Part shown: positions 43,096-51,417 of the stretch, one piece after another
How positions within the stretch are numbered: position 1 is the stretch's first letter
Layout of the letters: each line of letters starts with the position of its first letter
From: Bacteroidales bacterium
Lineage (GTDB): Bacteria; Bacteroidota; Bacteroidia; Bacteroidales; GWA2-32-17
Direction: 5' to 3'
DNA: 51,417 nucleotides
Assembly (NCBI GenBank): GCA_026417155.1
Contig: JAOADU010000061.1
Span: forward strand, 1-51,417
Made by a program: the position numbers and the translations under genes
Notes under the pieces: generated by a model
What the model saw: the letters and a program-made list of their open reading frames with translations, nothing else
Told to the model about the DNA's origin: nothing
The model's database searches: none

Positions 43096-44361
43096 TTATT
43101 TTTTTAAGGCATCTATTTTTTTCTTCACTTCGTCGTATTTATCCATCATTTGCAAACGATAATAAGCATTTTTTAATGACTCGAGTGTGGGTAAATCTGT
43201 GTTGTTTAATTTGTGAGCTTCTTCGAGGTAAGGTAAAGCTAATTTCATTTTTTCGTCGCCTTTAGCTTTGAGTGCTTTATATTTGTTGTTGTCGGGTTCA
43301 TTATTTGCCTGATTATAGATGTCGGCAGCTTGATTGAAATATACAGCACCTAAGTTGTACTGATAATCGAATACATCTGCTTTAAGTTCTATAGCTTTTT
43401 TATAACATTCAATGGCTTTTTCGAAATTTTTGTCGTTCGAATCATATATTGTGCCTAGTGCAAAATGGTATGTTGGGTTGGTAGCATCGTTTTGAATTGC
43501 TATTTGCAAATAATTTTTTGCTTCATTTACTTGTTTAGTTTGTAGGTAATGATTTATTAGTTCTACTACTAAGAGATTGTTGTCTTTTGGATATTTTTCA
43601 ATTCCTTTTTTAAGAGTTTCGGTAAATTTAGCAGTATCTCCTTTTTGACGATAAGCATCTGCCAAAAAGAAATATGTATTGGCTTTTTCTTTATTATCAG
43701 CTCCATAGTTGAGTTTTGTACAAGTTTTAAACATTTCGATCGCTTCATCGTATTGTTTTGCTTTAAGTGCTGCTAATCCTGCATAATAAATTACAGGAGT
43801 ATCTATTTTTCCCGACATCCCCGATACAAACAATGAGCTCTTAAAGAACTTTAACGATTTATCGTATTCTTTTGTGTTTTGATATGCATCAATGCCTTTA
43901 TTAACAAAAATGTTGGCTAAAGTAGGATATTGATTCATAATAATATCGGCAGTAATTTCCTGATCGGTATATTTAGTTTTCTGATCCATTAAAGCTTTGT
44001 AAAATGCCATTAAGTCTTCGGGTTTATTTTCAATATCTAAGTTTTGAAGTGCAGGATCAAGAAAATTAAATAATAGTGCTTTTTTGAATGCTTCAAAAGC
44101 TTTCATTGCAGCATCTGGGTCTAATTTTTTAAATTCCTTGCTAACATGAATACCCTGATAAATTAGTCCTCGATAATACCAAACTCGTGGATCTTTTTGA
44201 CTTTTGTCGCAAGTAATACAAAAATCGGTCATTTCCTTTGCTTTGTCCAGTTCGCCGTATTTATAATAATTATATGAACTTACACGACATGAACTGCACG
44301 ATTGTGCTTCTGCTAATTGAACGCAGAAAATCAATAAAATTATTATGGCTATTGTTTTCAT
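43096..44361 (-). CDS. Secreted TPR protein, first of the tandem family (next to gyrA)
   Basis: 421 residues: a signal peptide (ending near LAEAQ), a Cys-rich start (CSSCRVSSYNYYKYGELDK, ending in ITCDKSQK), then TPRs, for example 'PRVWYYRGLIYQGIHVS', 'PTYHFALGTIYDSNDK', 'AIECYKKAIELKADVF', 'YQYNLGAVYFNQAADIY' and 'ALPYLEEAHKLNNTDL'. The three Cys near the N-terminus could form a disulfide or metal site. It lies 19 bases behind gyrA, so it is probably transcribed with it. The same gyrA/TPR pairing is, as I recall, common in Bacteroidota. Function unknown. Confidence 0.87.
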   Translation of the reverse strand: MKTIAIIILLIFCVQLAEAQSCSSCRVSSYNYYKYGELDKAKEMTDFCITCDKSQKDPRVWYYRGLIYQGIHVSKEFKKLDPDAAMKAFEAFKKALLFNFLDPALQNLDIENKPEDLMAFYKALMDQKTKYTDQEITADIIMNQYPTLANIFVNKGIDAYQNTKEYDKSLKFFKSSLFVSGMSGKIDTPVIYYAGLAALKAKQYDEAIEMFKTCTKLNYGADNKEKANTYFFLADAYRQKGDTAKFTETLKKGIEKYPKDNNLLVVELINHYLQTKQVNEAKNYLQIAIQNDATNPTYHFALGTIYDSNDKNFEKAIECYKKAIELKADVFDYQYNLGAVYFNQAADIYNQANNEPDNNKYKALKAKGDEKMKLALPYLEEAHKLNNTDLPTLESLKNAYYRLQMMDKYDEVKKKIDALKK

Positions 44362-44380
44362 ATAAAATAATTAATTAAGT

Positions 44381-46957
44381 TTATTGTTCTTCATTATTTT
44401 CTTCTTCATCGATTTCATTTAATACTTCGTCGTCATCGAGCTCGATGGTTTCTAATTCTTCCTCATCAATTTCTTTGCCAATGTTTAAATAACTACTATT
44501 TTCGTTTGTTTCGTCGCCATTTGTTTCGATATATGTTATGGATGCAATTTCATCGCCTTCTTTCAAATTTATGAGTCGTACACCTTGTGTAGCACGTCCT
44601 AATATTCGTAAATCTTTTACCGCTAAACGTATGGCTATGCCCATTTTAGTTATAATCATGAGGTGATCACTATCTATTACCCCCTTAATGGTGAATAATT
44701 TTCCTGTTTTGGGAGTGATATTCATTGTTTTGACCCCCTTGCCACCTCTATTCGTAATGGGATATTCGGAAATTTTTGAGCGTTTTCCATATCCGTTTTC
44801 CGATACAACTAAAATATCTTCTGATTCATTTTCAACACAAACCATTCCAACTGCACCGCCATGAACAGGATCTACGAGGGTTATTCCCTTTACTCCTTTG
44901 GCGTTACGCCCCATAGGTCGCACTTTGCTTTCGTGGAAACGAACAGCACGACCTCCTCTATTGGCTAAGATAATATGATGATTGCCATTGGTAAGCTTAG
45001 CTTCGATTAGTTCGTCGCCTTCGTGAATGTTAATAGCAATAATACCGTTAGCTCTTGGGCGAGAATAAGCCTCAAGTGTTGTTTTTTTAATAATACCTTT
45101 GCGAGTACATAGAACAATGTAGTGATTGTTTAGATATTCTTCGTCGTCGAGTTTTTCTACATGAACGTATGCTTTTATTTTATCACCTTGCTCTATGTTT
45201 AAAATATTTTGTATAGCCCTACCCCTTGATGACTTAGAGCCTTCGGGTATTTCGTAAACTTTTAGCCAGTAGCAACGTCCTTTTTCGGTAAAAAGTAGCA
45301 ACGTATTATGCATTTTAGCTACATAAACATGTTCTATGTAATCTTCGTCGCGGATATCGCTTGCTCTCGAGCCAACTCCTCCTCTATTTTGCAATTTGTA
45401 TTCGCTAAGCAAGGTGCGTTTTATGTATCCTAAGTGTGAAATAGTTATTACAACATCGTCGTTAGAGTAAAAGTCTTCGGGGTTAAACTCGTCGGCATTG
45501 TATTCTATAGTAGTGCGACGTTCGTCGCCATATTTTTCTTTTAAGGCAATAAGTTCTTCTTTAATAATTTTCATACGTAGCGATTCGTCGCTAAGTATTT
45601 CTTTAAGCTTATTAATAAGTTGTTGTAGCTCATTATACTCGTTTTGAAGCTTTTCGCGTTCTAACCCTGTTAGTGTTTGTAAACGCATTGCAAGAATAGC
45701 TTTGGCTTGTTCTTCGCTTAAATTAAAGTTAGTAATTAAGCCTTCTTTAGCTATTTCTACTGTTTCTGAGCTACGTATTAGCTGAATGACAGCATCTATA
45801 TGATCGAGTGCAATTAACAATCCTTCTAATATATGTGCTCTATGTTCGGCTTGTTTTAATTCAAATTCTGTACGGCGAATTACTACTTGATGTCTATGTT
45901 CGACAAAATACTTGATAAGTTCTACAATATTTAATTGCTTGGGTTTACCATTTACCAAACATATGTTATTCACATTGAATGAACTTTGTAAGGCAGTATG
46001 TTTGTATAAACTATTGAGTACTACATTAGCATTAGCGTCGCGTTTTACGTCAATTACGATACGCATTCCATTTCTATCCGATTCGTCGGCGATGTTAGAT
46101 ATTCCTTCTAATTTCTTTTCATTGACTAAATCGGCAATTTTTTTTATCAATTCAGCTTTATTGACCTGATATGGTATTTCGTGAATAATAATTGTTTCAT
46201 TATTTCCATCAACCTCAATTGATGCTTTAGCACGAACTATTATTTTGCCTTTTCCTGTTTGAAATGCTTCGCGTACTCCCTGATAACCATAAATAATGCC
46301 TCCCGTTGGAAAATCGGGTGCGATGATATATTGGCTTATTTCGTCGGGTGTAATATTTCTATTGTCAATATAAGCAACAATAGCATCAACAACTTCGCGT
46401 AAATTATGTGGCGCCATGTTGGTAGCCATTCCTACGGCTATACCAGAAGCACCATTAATAAGTAAAAACGGCACTTTGGCAGGAAGCACAACAGGTTCTT
46501 GTAATGTGTCGTCAAAATTATTGCGAAAGTCGACGGTATTTTTCTCTATATCGGCAAGCATTTCTTCGGCAAGCTTATTAAGCCTTGCTTCGGTATATCG
46601 CATAGCAGCAGGAGGATCGCCATCAATAGAGCCAAAATTACCTTGCCCATCTATAAGAGGATAACGCAAAGACCAATCTTGTGCCATTCTAACCATGGTT
46701 TCGTAAACAGACGAATCACCATGGGGATGATATTTACCTAAAACTTCCCCTACAATTCTTGCCGATTTTTTATAGGGTTTGTTTGAAAGATTACCTAATT
46801 CGTACATGCCAAATAATACTCGGCGGTGTACTGGTTTCAAACCATCTCTAACATCGGGTAGTGCTCGCGATACAATAACCGACATTGAATAATCAATGTA
46901 CGATTCTTGCATCTGTTGTTCGATATTTACTTTTATAATATTTTCACCTTCGTACAT
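44381..46957 (-). CDS. gyrA: DNA gyrase subunit A
   Basis: 858 residues. The breakage-reunion domain has '[20 protein letters not shown]', the quinolone region '[18 protein letters not shown]' (Ser at the usual Ser83 position, Glu at 87) and the catalytic Tyr in '[12 protein letters not shown]'. A C-terminal beta-pinwheel follows. The GyrA box in the first blade is QNRGGVG (45371-45391) instead of QRRGGKG, and a later blade has '[13 protein letters not shown]'. The last 45 residues are strongly acidic. It pairs with GyrB to introduce negative supercoils. ParC paralogues also lack a perfect box, but the length, acidic tail and clpC neighbour favour GyrA. Divergent from clpC, with a 198-base gap holding weak minus-strand promoter-like TATCTTAG at 47017-47024. 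Confidence 0.93.
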   Translation of the reverse strand: MYEGENIIKVNIEQQMQESYIDYSMSVIVSRALPDVRDGLKPVHRRVLFGMYELGNLSNKPYKKSARIVGEVLGKYHPHGDSSVYETMVRMAQDWSLRYPLIDGQGNFGSIDGDPPAAMRYTEARLNKLAEEMLADIEKNTVDFRNNFDDTLQEPVVLPAKVPFLLINGASGIAVGMATNMAPHNLREVVDAIVAYIDNRNITPDEISQYIIAPDFPTGGIIYGYQGVREAFQTGKGKIIVRAKASIEVDGNNETIIIHEIPYQVNKAELIKKIADLVNEKKLEGISNIADESDRNGMRIVIDVKRDANANVVLNSLYKHTALQSSFNVNNICLVNGKPKQLNIVELIKYFVEHRHQVVIRRTEFELKQAEHRAHILEGLLIALDHIDAVIQLIRSSETVEIAKEGLITNFNLSEEQAKAILAMRLQTLTGLEREKLQNEYNELQQLINKLKEILSDESLRMKIIKEELIALKEKYGDERRTTIEYNADEFNPEDFYSNDDVVITISHLGYIKRTLLSEYKLQNRGGVGSRASDIRDEDYIEHVYVAKMHNTLLLFTEKGRCYWLKVYEIPEGSKSSRGRAIQNILNIEQGDKIKAYVHVEKLDDEEYLNNHYIVLCTRKGIIKKTTLEAYSRPRANGIIAINIHEGDELIEAKLTNGNHHIILANRGGRAVRFHESKVRPMGRNAKGVKGITLVDPVHGGAVGMVCVENESEDILVVSENGYGKRSKISEYPITNRGGKGVKTMNITPKTGKLFTIKGVIDSDHLMIITKMGIAIRLAVKDLRILGRATQGVRLINLKEGDEIASITYIETNGDETNENSSYLNIGKEIDEEELETIELDDDEVLNEIDEEENNEEQ

Positions 46958-47101
46958 TTCTAACTATTTGTTAATCATATTATTAAATAGAATGTTAATG
47001 CTTTTTATTAAGTTCGCTAAGATAGTATTTTCTGTCCGTTATAAAAAATGGTTTTTGCATATTTTTAATTAACATAGTTCTGTTTAAATTTAGCCCAATG
47101 C

Positions 47102-47135
47102 TTGTTTTAAATTAGCTTATTTCTTTGTAACTTTG
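47102..47135 (+). promoter_or_regulatory. clpC promoter
   Basis: TTG at 47102-47104 and TAACTTTG at 47128-47135 match the -33/-7 pattern with a 23-base spacer. The ATG is 20 bases further on. No inverted repeat resembling a CtsR operator or CIRCE element is seen, so heat-shock control by those repressors is not supported. Confidence 0.5.
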
Positions 47136-47155
47136 GGCATATTTATGTAAGAAAT

Positions 47156-49663
47156 ATGAACTTTAATTATTCAAACAAAGTAAACGATATTCTATCTTAT
47201 AGTCGCGAAGAAGCTGTAAGGCTTGGTAACGACATTATCACGGTTGATCATTTGTTTTTAGGTATATTGCGCGATGGCGAATCGGAAGCTATAGAATTAT
47301 TGAAATCATTTTCTATAGATTTGACCGATGTTCGAAAAAATATTGAAAATTATCTGAAAAGAGAGCAACCTTTACATTTGAGCGAAAGCGATCAAATTCC
47401 TCTATCAAAAGCGGCAAGTAGAATATTAAAGTTAGTAGATTTAGAAGCAATATCTCTTAAAAGTAAGGTAGTAGAACCTACTCACTTATTATTAGCAATT
47501 TTAAAAGACGACACGGCATATTCGACCAATATTCTCAGTGAATATGGCATTGTTTACGAAGAGTTAAAACAAATGCTAAAAGGTGATATGCCGCGAATGC
47601 AAGCCGATGATGACGATGACGACGAAAAAGCATCGTATGCTCGGAATCATCCTTCGCATCGTAGTAATAGTGATACACCTTTTTTAGACAATTTTGGCAT
47701 AGATTTAACGAAAGCTGCAGAAGAGGGCAAACTTGACCCCATAGTAGGTAGAGAAGTTGAGATTGAGCGATTATCGCAAATATTAAGCCGTAGAAAAAAG
47801 AATAATCCTGTATTAATTGGCGATCCGGGCGTTGGAAAGTCGGCAATAGTAGAAGGATTGGCTACAAGAATAGTACAAAAAAAGGTATCTCGTTTATTAT
47901 ACGACAAAAGAATTGTAGCATTAGATTTAGCAGCTATTGTTGCAGGCACAAAATATCGCGGACAATTTGAAGAACGTATTAAAGCTATTTTGGCTGAGAT
48001 ATCTAAAAATCCGAATATTATTTTATTTATAGACGAAATACACACTATGGTTGGTGCAGGTAGTGCTACAGGTTCGCTTGATGCTGCAAATATACTTAAA
48101 CCTGCTCTTGCCCGTGGAGAAATTCAATGCATTGGAGCAACAACATTAGATGAGTATCGTCAATATATTGAAAAAGATGGTGCTTTAGAACGCAGGTTTC
48201 AAAAAGTTATAGTTGATCCAACTACTATAGAAGAAACTATAGTCATTTTAAATAACATAAAAGAACGTTACGAAGATCATCATAATGTAATATACACACC
48301 CGAAGCAATAGAAGCATGTGTTCGCTTGACACATCGCTATATTACCGATCGTTTGTTGCCAGACAAGGCAATAGATGCTATGGATGAAGCCGGTTCGAGA
48401 GTTCATATTAAAAACATAAAGGTACCTGAAAAGATTTTAAAACTAGAAGAACATCTTGAACAAATTAGAAAAGAAAAAACCCAAGCCGTGCGAATGCAAA
48501 AATTCGAACTTGCCGCAAGCCTTCGTGATCAGGAAAAGAAAATTTTAAATGCCATATCTTTTGAAAAAATTGCGTGGGAAGAAAGCATGTCAAAAAATCG
48601 CCATCCGGTTACCGAAGAAAATGTTGCAGAAGTTGTAGCGATGATGACAGGTGTGCCCGTTCAACGCATTGCTCAGTCGGAAGGCAGCAAATTGCTCACC
48701 ATGTTTGATGAAATAAAAAGTAAGATTATTGGGCAAGACGAAGCTATTCGCAAAATTGTGAAAGCAATTCAGCGAAACCGTGCTGGACTAAAAGATCCTA
48801 ATAAACCCATAGGCACTTTTATATTTTTAGGTCCAACAGGTGTTGGAAAAACTCAGCTTGCAAAAGTTTTAGCTGAATACTTATTCGACAACAGCGAGAA
48901 TCTTATTCGCATAGACATGAGCGAATATATGGAAAAATTTAGTGTATCTCGTCTGGTTGGTGCTCCTCCGGGATATGTTGGTTACGAAGAAGGTGGGCAG
49001 CTGACCGAAAAGGTTCGTCGTCGCCCCTACTCTGTTGTGTTGCTCGACGAGATTGAGAAAGCTCATCCCGATGTATTTCATATATTGTTGCAAGTACTCG
49101 ACGAAGGTCGTTTAACAGACAGCTTGGGACGTAGAGTTGATTTCAGAAATACGATTGTTATAATGACCAGTAACATAGGTACACGTCAGTTACAGGAATA
49201 TGGTAAAGGTGTTGGTTTCGAAACAAAGGCAAAAAAAGAATCATACAATATACATGCAAAAAGCATTATAGAAAATGCTTTACGCAAAACTTTTGCCCCA
49301 GAATTTTTAAATAGAATAGATGACGTTATCATGTTTAATCCGCTTACTAAAGATGATATTTACAAGATAATAGATATTGAACTCGATGCTTTGATAAAGC
49401 GAGTAAAACAAATTGGTTACGAAATTAAACTATCATCTAAAGCCAAAGATTACATTGCCGAAAAAGGTTTCGATACGCAATTTGGTGCACGACCTTTAAA
49501 ACGAGCAATACAAAAATATTTAGAAGATCCTTTAGCAGAAGCCATCATAAAACATCAGCCAAAACAAGGAGATATTTTAGTAGTAGGATATAGCCAAAAA
49601 ACAGATGAGTTAACTTTTAAAATAACTTCCGATTCGAAATCGGCTAATGCCGAAGAAGAATGA
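47156..49663 (+). CDS. clpC: ClpC-type AAA+ unfoldase, ATP-binding subunit of Clp protease
   Basis: 835 residues. Two Clp N repeats (about 5-145) are followed by an acidic linker, AAA domain 1 with Walker A 'GDPGVGKSAIVEGLA' and 'LFIDEIHTMVGAG', a middle region with a UVR-like coiled segment ('RMQKFELAASLRDQEKK'), and AAA domain 2 with 'GPTGVGKTQLAKVLAEY' and 'GAPPGYVGYEEGGQLTEKV'. The UVR segment and short M domain mark ClpC rather than ClpB. It unfolds substrates and feeds them to ClpP. Divergent from gyrA, it is followed with a 4-bp overlap by an RNA methyltransferase gene. Confidence 0.95.
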   Translation: MNFNYSNKVNDILSYSREEAVRLGNDIITVDHLFLGILRDGESEAIELLKSFSIDLTDVRKNIENYLKREQPLHLSESDQIPLSKAASRILKLVDLEAISLKSKVVEPTHLLLAILKDDTAYSTNILSEYGIVYEELKQMLKGDMPRMQADDDDDDEKASYARNHPSHRSNSDTPFLDNFGIDLTKAAEEGKLDPIVGREVEIERLSQILSRRKKNNPVLIGDPGVGKSAIVEGLATRIVQKKVSRLLYDKRIVALDLAAIVAGTKYRGQFEERIKAILAEISKNPNIILFIDEIHTMVGAGSATGSLDAANILKPALARGEIQCIGATTLDEYRQYIEKDGALERRFQKVIVDPTTIEETIVILNNIKERYEDHHNVIYTPEAIEACVRLTHRYITDRLLPDKAIDAMDEAGSRVHIKNIKVPEKILKLEEHLEQIRKEKTQAVRMQKFELAASLRDQEKKILNAISFEKIAWEESMSKNRHPVTEENVAEVVAMMTGVPVQRIAQSEGSKLLTMFDEIKSKIIGQDEAIRKIVKAIQRNRAGLKDPNKPIGTFIFLGPTGVGKTQLAKVLAEYLFDNSENLIRIDMSEYMEKFSVSRLVGAPPGYVGYEEGGQLTEKVRRRPYSVVLLDEIEKAHPDVFHILLQVLDEGRLTDSLGRRVDFRNTIVIMTSNIGTRQLQEYGKGVGFETKAKKESYNIHAKSIIENALRKTFAPEFLNRIDDVIMFNPLTKDDIYKIIDIELDALIKRVKQIGYEIKLSSKAKDYIAEKGFDTQFGARPLKRAIQKYLEDPLAEAIIKHQPKQGDILVVGYSQKTDELTFKITSDSKSANAEEE

Positions 49664-50778
49664 TATGTGTTGCTAAGACTTTTCAGGGATTAGAAAATGT
49701 TCTGTATCAGGAACTTATTTCGAAAGATTTTAAAGAACCACAAGTATTAAATCGTGCAGTTTCTTTTTATGCAGATCCTTATGATTTGTATAGGGCAAAT
49801 TATGTAATTTCTACAGCACTTCGTATTCTAAAACTTATTAGCGAAGAAAATGTACTTAATGAAGCAGATTTATATAATTTTATATTTCAAATTCCATGGC
49901 ATACATATTTTTCTGCAAAAAAAACATTTCGTGTTGATATAACTCTGGTTACTGATCGGTTTAACAATAGTCTTTTTTTGGCACAAAAAGCAAAAGATGC
50001 TATTGTTGATAGATTTAGAAAAGAATTAGGATATAGACCGTCCGTTGCGACAAGATTTCCAGATATTATTATACATATTCATGTAGGACATCGTAAAACA
50101 TCAGTATTTCTTGATAGCTCAGGCGAAAGTTTAAACAAAAGAGGCTATCGTCTTAATCATTCAGAAGCTCCTATCAACGAGGTATTGGCACGTGGATTAA
50201 TTAAATTATCTCAATGGAATTCTAATATTCCATTGCTTGATATAATGTGTGGCTCGGGCACCTTTGCATTCGAAGCATTATATGAAGCATGCTTTTTACC
50301 ATCGGCATACTTTAGAAAACAATTTTCCTTTATGCACTGGAACGACTTCGATCAAAAATTATGGAAAAAAGTATTAGAAAAAGAAAACCAGAAAATTAAA
50401 ACACCTGCTATTGAAATTATCGGCCTGGATATTAATCCATGGCTTATTCAGCAAAATAATGAATTAATTTCTCAATTCCCTTATCCGTTACGAAAATATA
50501 TTCATTTTTCAAAAAACGATTTCCTTAAACAATCCTATACTTTTAGTAATGGCTTTATAATTAGCAATTTGCCATATAACGAACGAATAAAGGTTGACGA
50601 TTTAAAACAATTTTATCATGATACAGGTAGTATGTTGAAATTTTATTATCGCTCTAATAAAGTTTGGTTATTGTTAAAAAAAGATATGGCAAAATATGTA
50701 AGTCTTAAACCGTCGAAAAAATACCCTATATTAAATGGTAAACTTGAATGTACTTTTAATGCTTATGAGTTATACTAA
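49660..50778 (+). CDS. THUMP-domain class I SAM-dependent RNA methyltransferase (RlmL-N/TrmN-like)
   Basis: 372 residues. An N-terminal ferredoxin-like plus THUMP region (about 1-155) is followed by a Rossmann methyltransferase domain with SAM motif 'PLLDIMCGSGTFAFEAL', a second acidic motif 'IIGLDINPWLI' and the catalytic 'ISNLPYNERI'. The usual (N/D)PPY is NLPY here, as in some Trm14/THUMP relatives, so N2-guanine methylation of rRNA (like the RlmL N-terminal half, G2445) or of tRNA is possible. It overlaps clpC by 4 bp. The stop codon lies in a weak hairpin with a following T-run. Confidence 0.85.
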   Translation: MICVAKTFQGLENVLYQELISKDFKEPQVLNRAVSFYADPYDLYRANYVISTALRILKLISEENVLNEADLYNFIFQIPWHTYFSAKKTFRVDITLVTDRFNNSLFLAQKAKDAIVDRFRKELGYRPSVATRFPDIIIHIHVGHRKTSVFLDSSGESLNKRGYRLNHSEAPINEVLARGLIKLSQWNSNIPLLDIMCGSGTFAFEALYEACFLPSAYFRKQFSFMHWNDFDQKLWKKVLEKENQKIKTPAIEIIGLDINPWLIQQNNELISQFPYPLRKYIHFSKNDFLKQSYTFSNGFIISNLPYNERIKVDDLKQFYHDTGSMLKFYYRSNKVWLLLKKDMAKYVSLKPSKKYPILNGKLECTFNAYELY

Positions 50779-50794
50779 ATTATAACCCTTTTTT
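50769..50794 (+). terminator. Weak terminator overlapping the methyltransferase stop
   Basis: A six-base AT-rich stem (GTTATA at 50769-50774, TATAAC at 50781-50786, loop 6) is followed by TTTTTT at 50789-50794. It includes the methyltransferase stop codon and lies over the msrA 3' end. Stability is low, so the call is tentative. Confidence 0.35.
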
Positions 50795-51241
50795 ACGATA
50801 ATAGTGCTGATGGTATTCTTCGGCTAAATAATACGAATTAACAGGAGATATTTCGGTAACAATTGGTAAATTTTTATAAAATTTTGATTGTTGTGCGAGT
50901 TGCTTTACTTTCTCAGCAATGTTTTTTTGTGCTTCGGTAAAATAAAAGATAGCCGAACGATATTGGCTGCCAATATCCGGACCTTGACGATGATATTGTG
51001 ATGCATCATGAATATTAAAAAAAAATAATAAAAGTTCTTCTAATGAAATTTCTTCAGAATTAAATGTAACAAGTACAGCTTCAGCATGACCAGTTGCGTC
51101 TGAACAAACTTGCTCGTATGTAGGATTGGGAACATGTCCGCCTATGTAAATAGCCTTGGTATCTATCACTCCTTTAAGTGTTGATATTTTATATTGTACA
51201 GACCAGAAACAGCCTGCTGCTAAAATAATTTCTTCAGTCAT
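50780..51241 (-). CDS. msrA: Peptide-methionine (S)-S-oxide reductase
   Basis: Reduces methionine-S-sulfoxide in proteins. 153 residues with the GCFW motif (catalytic Cys11), '[17 protein letters not shown]' (catalytic Glu54), '[11 protein letters not shown]' and a C-terminal '[15 protein letters not shown]'. The protein ends just after this motif and lacks the C-terminal resolving cysteines of E. coli MsrA, leaving Cys46 as the only other Cys. It may use glutaredoxin or another thiol directly. The usual Glu after GCFW is Gln16 (GCFWSVQ). The ATG overlaps the pyrD stop by 8 bp, so the two are probably co-translated. It faces the methyltransferase gene tail to tail with a one-base gap. Confidence 0.93.
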   Translation of the reverse strand: MTEEIILAAGCFWSVQYKISTLKGVIDTKAIYIGGHVPNPTYEQVCSDATGHAEAVLVTFNSEEISLEELLLFFFNIHDASQYHRQGPDIGSQYRSAIFYFTEAQKNIAEKVKQLAQQSKFYKNLPIVTEISPVNSYYLAEEYHQHYYRKKGL

Positions 51242-51417
51242 ACTTTAAAGCTCCGATAAGCTCATTAACGTGCTGAAAATTATTTTCAATAAGATATTGC
51301 TCTATTCCATCAATAATTTTAATAGTAGCCTGAGGATCAATAAAATTAGCTGTACCAACTTGTATAGCAGTAGCTCCGGCTAATAAAAATTCAATAGCAT
51401 CAGTAGCTGTCATAATC
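51234..51417 (-). CDS. pyrD: Dihydroorotate dehydrogenase, C-terminal end (partial)
   Basis: Sixty C-terminal codons before the stop at 51234-51236. The frame reads [20 protein letters not shown] followed by a Gly-Thr-Ala-Asn segment and a final 'ELIGALKYD'. This is the end of a class 1 dihydroorotate dehydrogenase (PyrD-B type), in which the Gly-Gly-Ile/Met-Thr-Ala-x-Asp-Ala segment binds the FMN phosphate. The enzyme oxidises dihydroorotate to orotate in pyrimidine synthesis. The start lies beyond the window. The stop overlaps the msrA start. Confidence 0.88.
   Translation of the reverse strand, partial: IMTATDAIEFLLAGATAIQVGTANFIDPQATIKIIDGIEQYLIENNFQHVNELIGALKYD

Noticed and set aside
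46958-47155. Replication origin or regulatory array between gyrA and clpC
   Set aside because: No DnaA-box cluster, repeats or CtsR/CIRCE-like inverted repeats are visible; only a clpC promoter and a weak gyrA box.
47535-48045. Overlapping minus-strand frames antisense to clpC
   Set aside because: They are shadows of conserved ClpC coding sequence with no domain or signal.
1-51417. CRISPR arrays, insertion sequences, tRNA or rRNA genes, prophage
   Set aside because: I saw no regularly spaced repeats, transposase motifs, cloverleaf-like segments or phage genes, and gaps are too short to hold most of them.

Overview
The window is a strongly AT-rich chromosomal segment of a Bacteroidota bacterium, most likely from the Bacteroidales or a close relative. 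Four things point there. Three secreted proteins end in type IX secretion system (T9SS) type A sorting domains. A gldF/gldG pair is present. gyrA and clpC stand back to back. TAnnTTTG-type -7 boxes (the Bacteroidota sigma-70 promoter) recur just upstream of start codons, while Shine-Dalgarno sequences are not evident. Coding density is very high: no gap exceeds about 200 bases, so there is no gene-free stretch of 300 bases or more. I see no rRNA, tRNA, CRISPR array, insertion sequence or prophage; the content is chromosomal core plus envelope functions.

Layout. 1-13 kb, minus strand: the start of a probable secreted protein cut by the window edge; a DUF4340-gldG-gldF membrane module downstream of recG and a stand-alone threonyl-tRNA editing domain; a small repetitive lipoprotein with its own promoter and terminator; a PASTA protein / T9SS cargo / rluD operon; and a two-gene HdrB-like plus membrane HdrC-like Fe-S module. 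13-31 kb, plus strand: aspartate kinase; a TonB receptor with a metal-binding HMA protein; a T9SS subtilisin; xseA-xseB; an LTA-synthase-like sulfatase; tgt; an LptF/G permease; an O-antigen-ligase-like polymerase, aminotransferase and sugar-phosphate transferase; a small HAD phosphatase; an ABC-2 exporter pair; and a Ppx/GppA phosphatase. 31-34 kb, minus strand: a T9SS protein, then a deoxyhypusine-synthase-like enzyme with agmatinase (polyamine metabolism). lysS (plus) converges on a minus-strand run of pepD, a glycosyltransferase, a 2-hydroxyacid dehydrogenase and a DUF2148 protein. 39.6-47 kb, minus strand: gyrA followed by four related secreted TPR proteins. 47-51.4 kb: clpC and an RNA methyltransferase (plus) converge on msrA and the end of pyrD (minus).

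Most of the window is housekeeping or envelope biology. The points most worth a second look are: the deoxyhypusine-synthase-like enzyme that keeps the catalytic Lys but lacks the active-site His; a Tgt without its zinc cysteines; the bacterial stand-alone ThrRS editing domain; the quinone-linked Hdr-like module; the four-gene TPR family behind gyrA; a probable pepD terminator inside the lysS coding sequence; and promoters so close to start codons that several mRNAs should be nearly leaderless. I found no clear candidate for a wholly new defence or mobile system.
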